Assembly: GCA_016867035.1 (NCBI GenBank)
Contig: VGKO01000004.1
Coordinates: forward strand, 1 to 43,333
Direction: 5' to 3'
Source: Candidatus Pacearchaeota archaeon
GTDB taxonomy: Archaea > Nanobdellota > Nanobdellia > Pacearchaeales > GW2011-AR1
DNA length: 43,333 bases
The position numbers and the translations under genes are program-made. Positions 41,077 through 43,333 of this stretch are shown here, piece after piece. Position 1 is the first letter of the stretch. Each line of letters starts with the position of its first letter. The notes under the pieces were generated by a model. It searched no databases and was not told where the DNA came from. It saw only the letters and a program-made list of their open reading frames with translations.

Positions 41077-41511
41077 ATGAAAAAAGAGGTTAAAACAATT
41101 CTATTTATATGCAAACATAACCGTTTTAGAAGCCGGGTAGCCGAGGCTTATTTTAATAAACTACAAGCCGAGCTGGGAAAAAAGAAAATAAAAACTCTTG
41201 GGGCAGGATTAATTGCAGGCTCTTACCCCTTAGATAAGCGAGAGGTTATTGCTGCAAGAAATCAAGGAATTAAACTAGAAGGCAAGCCCCAAACTCTAAC
41301 CCTCGCTAAGGTACTATGGGCGGATTTGACTATTATTGTTGCTGATGATATTCCTTCTAAACTTTTTGATTATTATAGAAATCAATATCATAAAAAAATA
41401 ATTGTCTGGAAGATTCCCGATATAAAACCAGGCGATGGAGTAAAAGAAGCCGAGATTATTGTTAAAAAGATAATGAATAAAATTCGGGGTTTAGTTAGGG
41501 AACTTGCTTAA
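41077..41511 (+). CDS. Low-molecular-weight phosphotyrosine phosphatase-like protein
   Basis: The 144-aa protein has FICKHNRFRSRVAEAYF near residue 10 with the C-x5-R active-site loop, and an IVADDIPS region near 90 that would hold the general-acid Asp. It may be a phosphatase or an arsenate-reductase-type enzyme. The Nudix gene starts 7 bp after its stop. Confidence 0.82.
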   Translation: MKKEVKTILFICKHNRFRSRVAEAYFNKLQAELGKKKIKTLGAGLIAGSYPLDKREVIAARNQGIKLEGKPQTLTLAKVLWADLTIIVADDIPSKLFDYYRNQYHKKIIVWKIPDIKPGDGVKEAEIIVKKIMNKIRGLVRELA

Positions 41512-41518
41512 TATTAAA

Positions 41519-42400
41519 ATGAAAATACTTTATCATGGAACTAATAAACCATTAAGGGAACTAGAGCCCAAACAACCGTTTTTTGATTTAAAGAGCAATT
41601 CTATGAAGGCTATATTTGCAACATCTTATAAGAATTTTGCTCTAGCAATGGGCTTAACAACCCAAAAAGGTTCTTCGAGTTTCAAGAGTCATGATAAATT
41701 AAAAATTAATTTTGTAAAGGGAGAACCAAAAATGAAGTATGTATATTTACATTATTTGCCTGCAGAAAGTTTTAAGCTAATAAAAAAAGGTAATAATTCT
41801 GATGAGTGGGTTTCTTATAAAAAAGTAAAACCAATAAGAATAGAAAAGCATTCTACTAATAGACTTTATAATTTATGGAGAAGGTCTAATGAAGAAGAAT
41901 TAAAAGAATTCTTAAAAAATAGAGATAGATGGATAACACCCAATGATAACTTTCAAAAATATCGCAGGGGCGTTTTTATTGTTGTTTTTAGGAAATTGCA
42001 GGATAAGAAAATTGAGTATTTATTACTCAAGCGTAAACTTCATTGGAAAGGCTGGGAGTTTCCAAAAGGAGGAGTAGAAGCAAAAGAAAAGCTCTCAAGA
42101 ACAGTAGCTAGAGAATGTTTCGAAGAAACAGGACTCAAGCCCCAAAGAATAATAAAGTTTAATGTTCGCGGCAAATATCCTTATAAGCGAGTTTTCAAGG
42201 ATAGATTAGGTTTTATCGGGCAAACCTATCAGTTATTTGCTGTTGGAGTTAGCCCTGATTCTAAAAAGAAAGTAAAATTTGATAGAAGAGAGCATTCTGG
42301 TTTTGTTTGGATAGCTTTTAAGAAAGCAATTCGTTTAGTTCATTGGGGCGATCAAAAAAAGTGCTTGAGAGTTGTTGATAAATTTTTAAATAAAAAATAG
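41519..42400 (+). CDS. ADP-ribosyltransferase-like domain fused to a Nudix hydrolase
   Basis: Start moved to ATG 41519 (the track uses TTG). Residues 1-110 carry ILYHGTNKPLREL, AIFATSYKNFALAMGL and DEWVSYKKV, the His...Tyr...Glu-like order of PARP/ART folds. Residues about 140-290 hold a complete Nudix box GGVEAKEKLSRTVARECFEE. The pair would suit NAD or ADP-ribose metabolism. The ART call is from motif order only; the Nudix call is firm. Confidence 0.75.
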   Translation: MKILYHGTNKPLRELEPKQPFFDLKSNSMKAIFATSYKNFALAMGLTTQKGSSSFKSHDKLKINFVKGEPKMKYVYLHYLPAESFKLIKKGNNSDEWVSYKKVKPIRIEKHSTNRLYNLWRRSNEEELKEFLKNRDRWITPNDNFQKYRRGVFIVVFRKLQDKKIEYLLLKRKLHWKGWEFPKGGVEAKEKLSRTVARECFEETGLKPQRIIKFNVRGKYPYKRVFKDRLGFIGQTYQLFAVGVSPDSKKKVKFDRREHSGFVWIAFKKAIRLVHWGDQKKCLRVVDKFLNKK

Positions 42401-42401
42401 A

Positions 42402-42560
42402 TTAAAGCCTATTTTTCTCGCTTAAGCTGATTATTGCCGTAATAATCAAGTATAACCCAATTGCCCAGGCAAGTATTTGTGGCACAGCAATTATTATGAT
42501 TCCAAGAATAATGGAAATTATTGCCCATAGCTTATTTTTATCTGTTCTATTTTTTGTCAT
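42402..42560 (-). CDS. Small membrane protein, 52 aa, DUF3096-like
   Basis: Too short for the ORF track. Two hydrophobic segments (LWAIISIILGIIIIAV and LAWAIGLYLIITAII) fit the DUF3096 pattern. It lies 31 bp downstream of mscL on the same strand. Confidence 0.6.
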   Translation of the reverse strand: MTKNRTDKNKLWAIISIILGIIIIAVPQILAWAIGLYLIITAIISLSEKNRL

Positions 42561-42591
42561 TTTAATACCAAGTATGTTTTAATTATCAATT

Positions 42592-42903
42592 CTATTTTTT
42601 AGTAACTTTTTCTTCTTTAAAGAAATATTTTGCTATCAAAAATACAACGAAAGCAATAACAATAAAATTAATTAAGGCGCCTAAGAAGTGTCCCCAAGCT
42701 ATAATTATTGGCCCCATAGAGAATGTTGCTGTCTGCCAAGCCCCGCCAGGAATAAAAGGAGTTATTATTGGCATAACAATATCATCCACGAGTGCCTTTA
42801 CAAAAGTAGTCGAAGCAAGTCCAATTATAATTCCAACAGCAAGTCCAATCACCTTATATTCTTTTATAAATTCCTTAAACTCTTTTAATACTTGTAGTAC
42901 CAT
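42592..42903 (-). CDS. mscL: Large-conductance mechanosensitive channel (MscL)
   Basis: The 103-aa protein has the family N-terminus FKEFIKEYKVIGLAVGIIIG, then FVKALVDDIVMPIITPFI, a short periplasmic loop and TM2 (FIVIAFVVFLIAKYFF). It is an emergency valve against osmotic shock. The loop is shorter than in bacterial MscL but similar to small family members. Confidence 0.92.
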   Translation of the reverse strand: MVLQVLKEFKEFIKEYKVIGLAVGIIIGLASTTFVKALVDDIVMPIITPFIPGGAWQTATFSMGPIIIAWGHFLGALINFIVIAFVVFLIAKYFFKEEKVTKK

Positions 42904-43018
42904 CTTCTCTTATTAATTAATTTTTTAGTTTAAATAGGTTTTGCTTACAAAATAGAATATAATTCAATCTCCCAAATTAAAGAAAAGTTTTATAAATCTA
43001 TAATTGGTTTAAAGTAAA

Positions 43019-43200
43019 ATGTTCCTATTACATTATATTATTCCCTTCATAATTTAATTTTCGCATCTGTTTTTGCATTGCTCTCTTTATTAATATTATG
43101 TAAGAATAGAAAAATTAAATTTATAGGGTTTTTATCTTTTGGGGCTTTTCTTAATTTGGCACTAGATTATACTCATCTAATAGCCGGTTTTGGGATATAA
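43019..43200 (+). pseudogene. Frameshifted small membrane protein
   Basis: ATG opens MFLLHYIIPFII then stops, but the frame two bases over continues LIFASVFALLSLLILCKNRK...LALDYTHLIAGFGI to 43200. The joined product looks like a membrane protein of about 59 aa. A one-base indel (biological or sequencing) is the simplest explanation. Confidence 0.45.
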
Positions 43201-43206
43201 AAGCTA

Positions 43207-43333
43207 TTAAATTGCGAAATCTTCATCAATATCCTCGGGTTCTTGTAGCAAGTCTCCTGAAGTAATTATTCCAACAAGTTTATCGTTTTTTAAAACAGGA
43301 AGATGTTTTATTTTATTTTTAGCCATCAGTTTT
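43207..43333 (-). CDS. CBS-domain protein, C-terminal end only
   Basis: The frame enters from the right edge and reads KIKHLPVLKNDKLVGIITSGDLL, the end of a CBS domain, followed by an acidic tail (EPEDIDEDFAI). CBS domains bind adenine nucleotides. The rest lies outside the window. Confidence 0.8.
   Translation of the reverse strand, partial: KLMAKNKIKHLPVLKNDKLVGIITSGDLLQEPEDIDEDFAI

Noticed and set aside
1-43333. CRISPR array, insertion sequence, toxin-antitoxin or prophage region
   Set aside because: No regularly spaced repeats, transposase, integrase, phage genes or clear toxin partner were seen; the SpoVT-like small protein has no adjacent toxin.

Overview
This AT-rich window looks like the chromosome of a small-genome archaeon, most likely a DPANN-type lineage (Woesearchaeota/Pacearchaeota-like). 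Archaeal markers seen directly are an aIF5B-type GTPase, an archaeal uS10, a pyruvoyl-dependent arginine decarboxylase, an AbrB-PhoU protein, a two-subunit 2-oxoacid:ferredoxin oxidoreductase, TATA-like boxes (TTTATAAA) close upstream of genes, many starts with little or no leader, and two tRNA genes without encoded CCA. Lineage is inferred from gene style only. There is no rRNA, CRISPR array, transposase or integrase.

Layout. 0-5 kb: start of aIF5B, a dUTPase-like gene, ndk, a truncated Dph2, and a three-gene flavin/Fe-S oxidoreductase cluster of the lactate/glycolate type. 5-11 kb: a PC4-like ssDNA-binding protein, a circularly permuted GTPase, a TraB-like protein, a HIT protein, a Gly-rich zinc-ribbon protein with a structured leader, rubrerythrin, a DEDDh exonuclease, arginine decarboxylase and tRNA-Ser(GGA). 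11-19 kb: dCMP deaminase, an overlapping SDR / prephenate dehydrogenase / chorismate mutase operon divergent from an Lrp-type regulator, a homologue of the ArmA/Rmt/FmrO 16S rRNA methyltransferases, ThyX, thymidylate kinase, a 5'-nucleotidase, uS10 and a Qng1 (DUF2419) homologue. 19-28 kb: exported nuclease, lipoproteins, a CDP-alcohol phosphatidyltransferase, a U32-family protein, ferredoxin, and the nrdR-nrdD-nrdG anaerobic ribonucleotide reductase operon with palindromic operator candidates. 28-33 kb: tRNA-Lys(TTT) followed by a run of stem-loops and a duplicated tRNA tail, several unknown genes, a Q/N-rich protein, a PHP phosphoesterase, AbrB-PhoU, and a bacterial-type PanD. 33-43 kb: TPR-like protein, ABC exporter, SPASM radical-SAM enzyme, a compact [FeFe]-hydrogenase H-domain protein, KorA/KorB with a 59-aa protein between them, a LMW-PTPase, an ADP-ribosyltransferase-like/Nudix fusion, MscL and a CBS-domain protein running off the right edge.

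How it fits together. The strongest theme is deoxynucleotide supply (dUTPase-like, dCMP deaminase, ThyX, Tmk, Ndk, 5'-nucleotidase, anaerobic RNR with NrdR control). A second theme is anaerobic ferredoxin metabolism: 2-oxoacid oxidation reduces ferredoxin, and the hydrogenase-like protein could dispose of electrons as H2; rubrerythrin protects against peroxide. A third theme is scavenging or cell contact: exported nuclease, lipoproteins, Qng1 and an exporter. The most notable observations are the 283-aa hydrogenase-like protein with all four H-cluster cysteines, the NrdD-glutaredoxin fusion, the ArmA-like methyltransferase, the Qng1 homologue, the ART-Nudix fusion, and the structured region after tRNA-Lys, one hairpin of which nearly matches a palindrome in front of the chorismate mutase operon.
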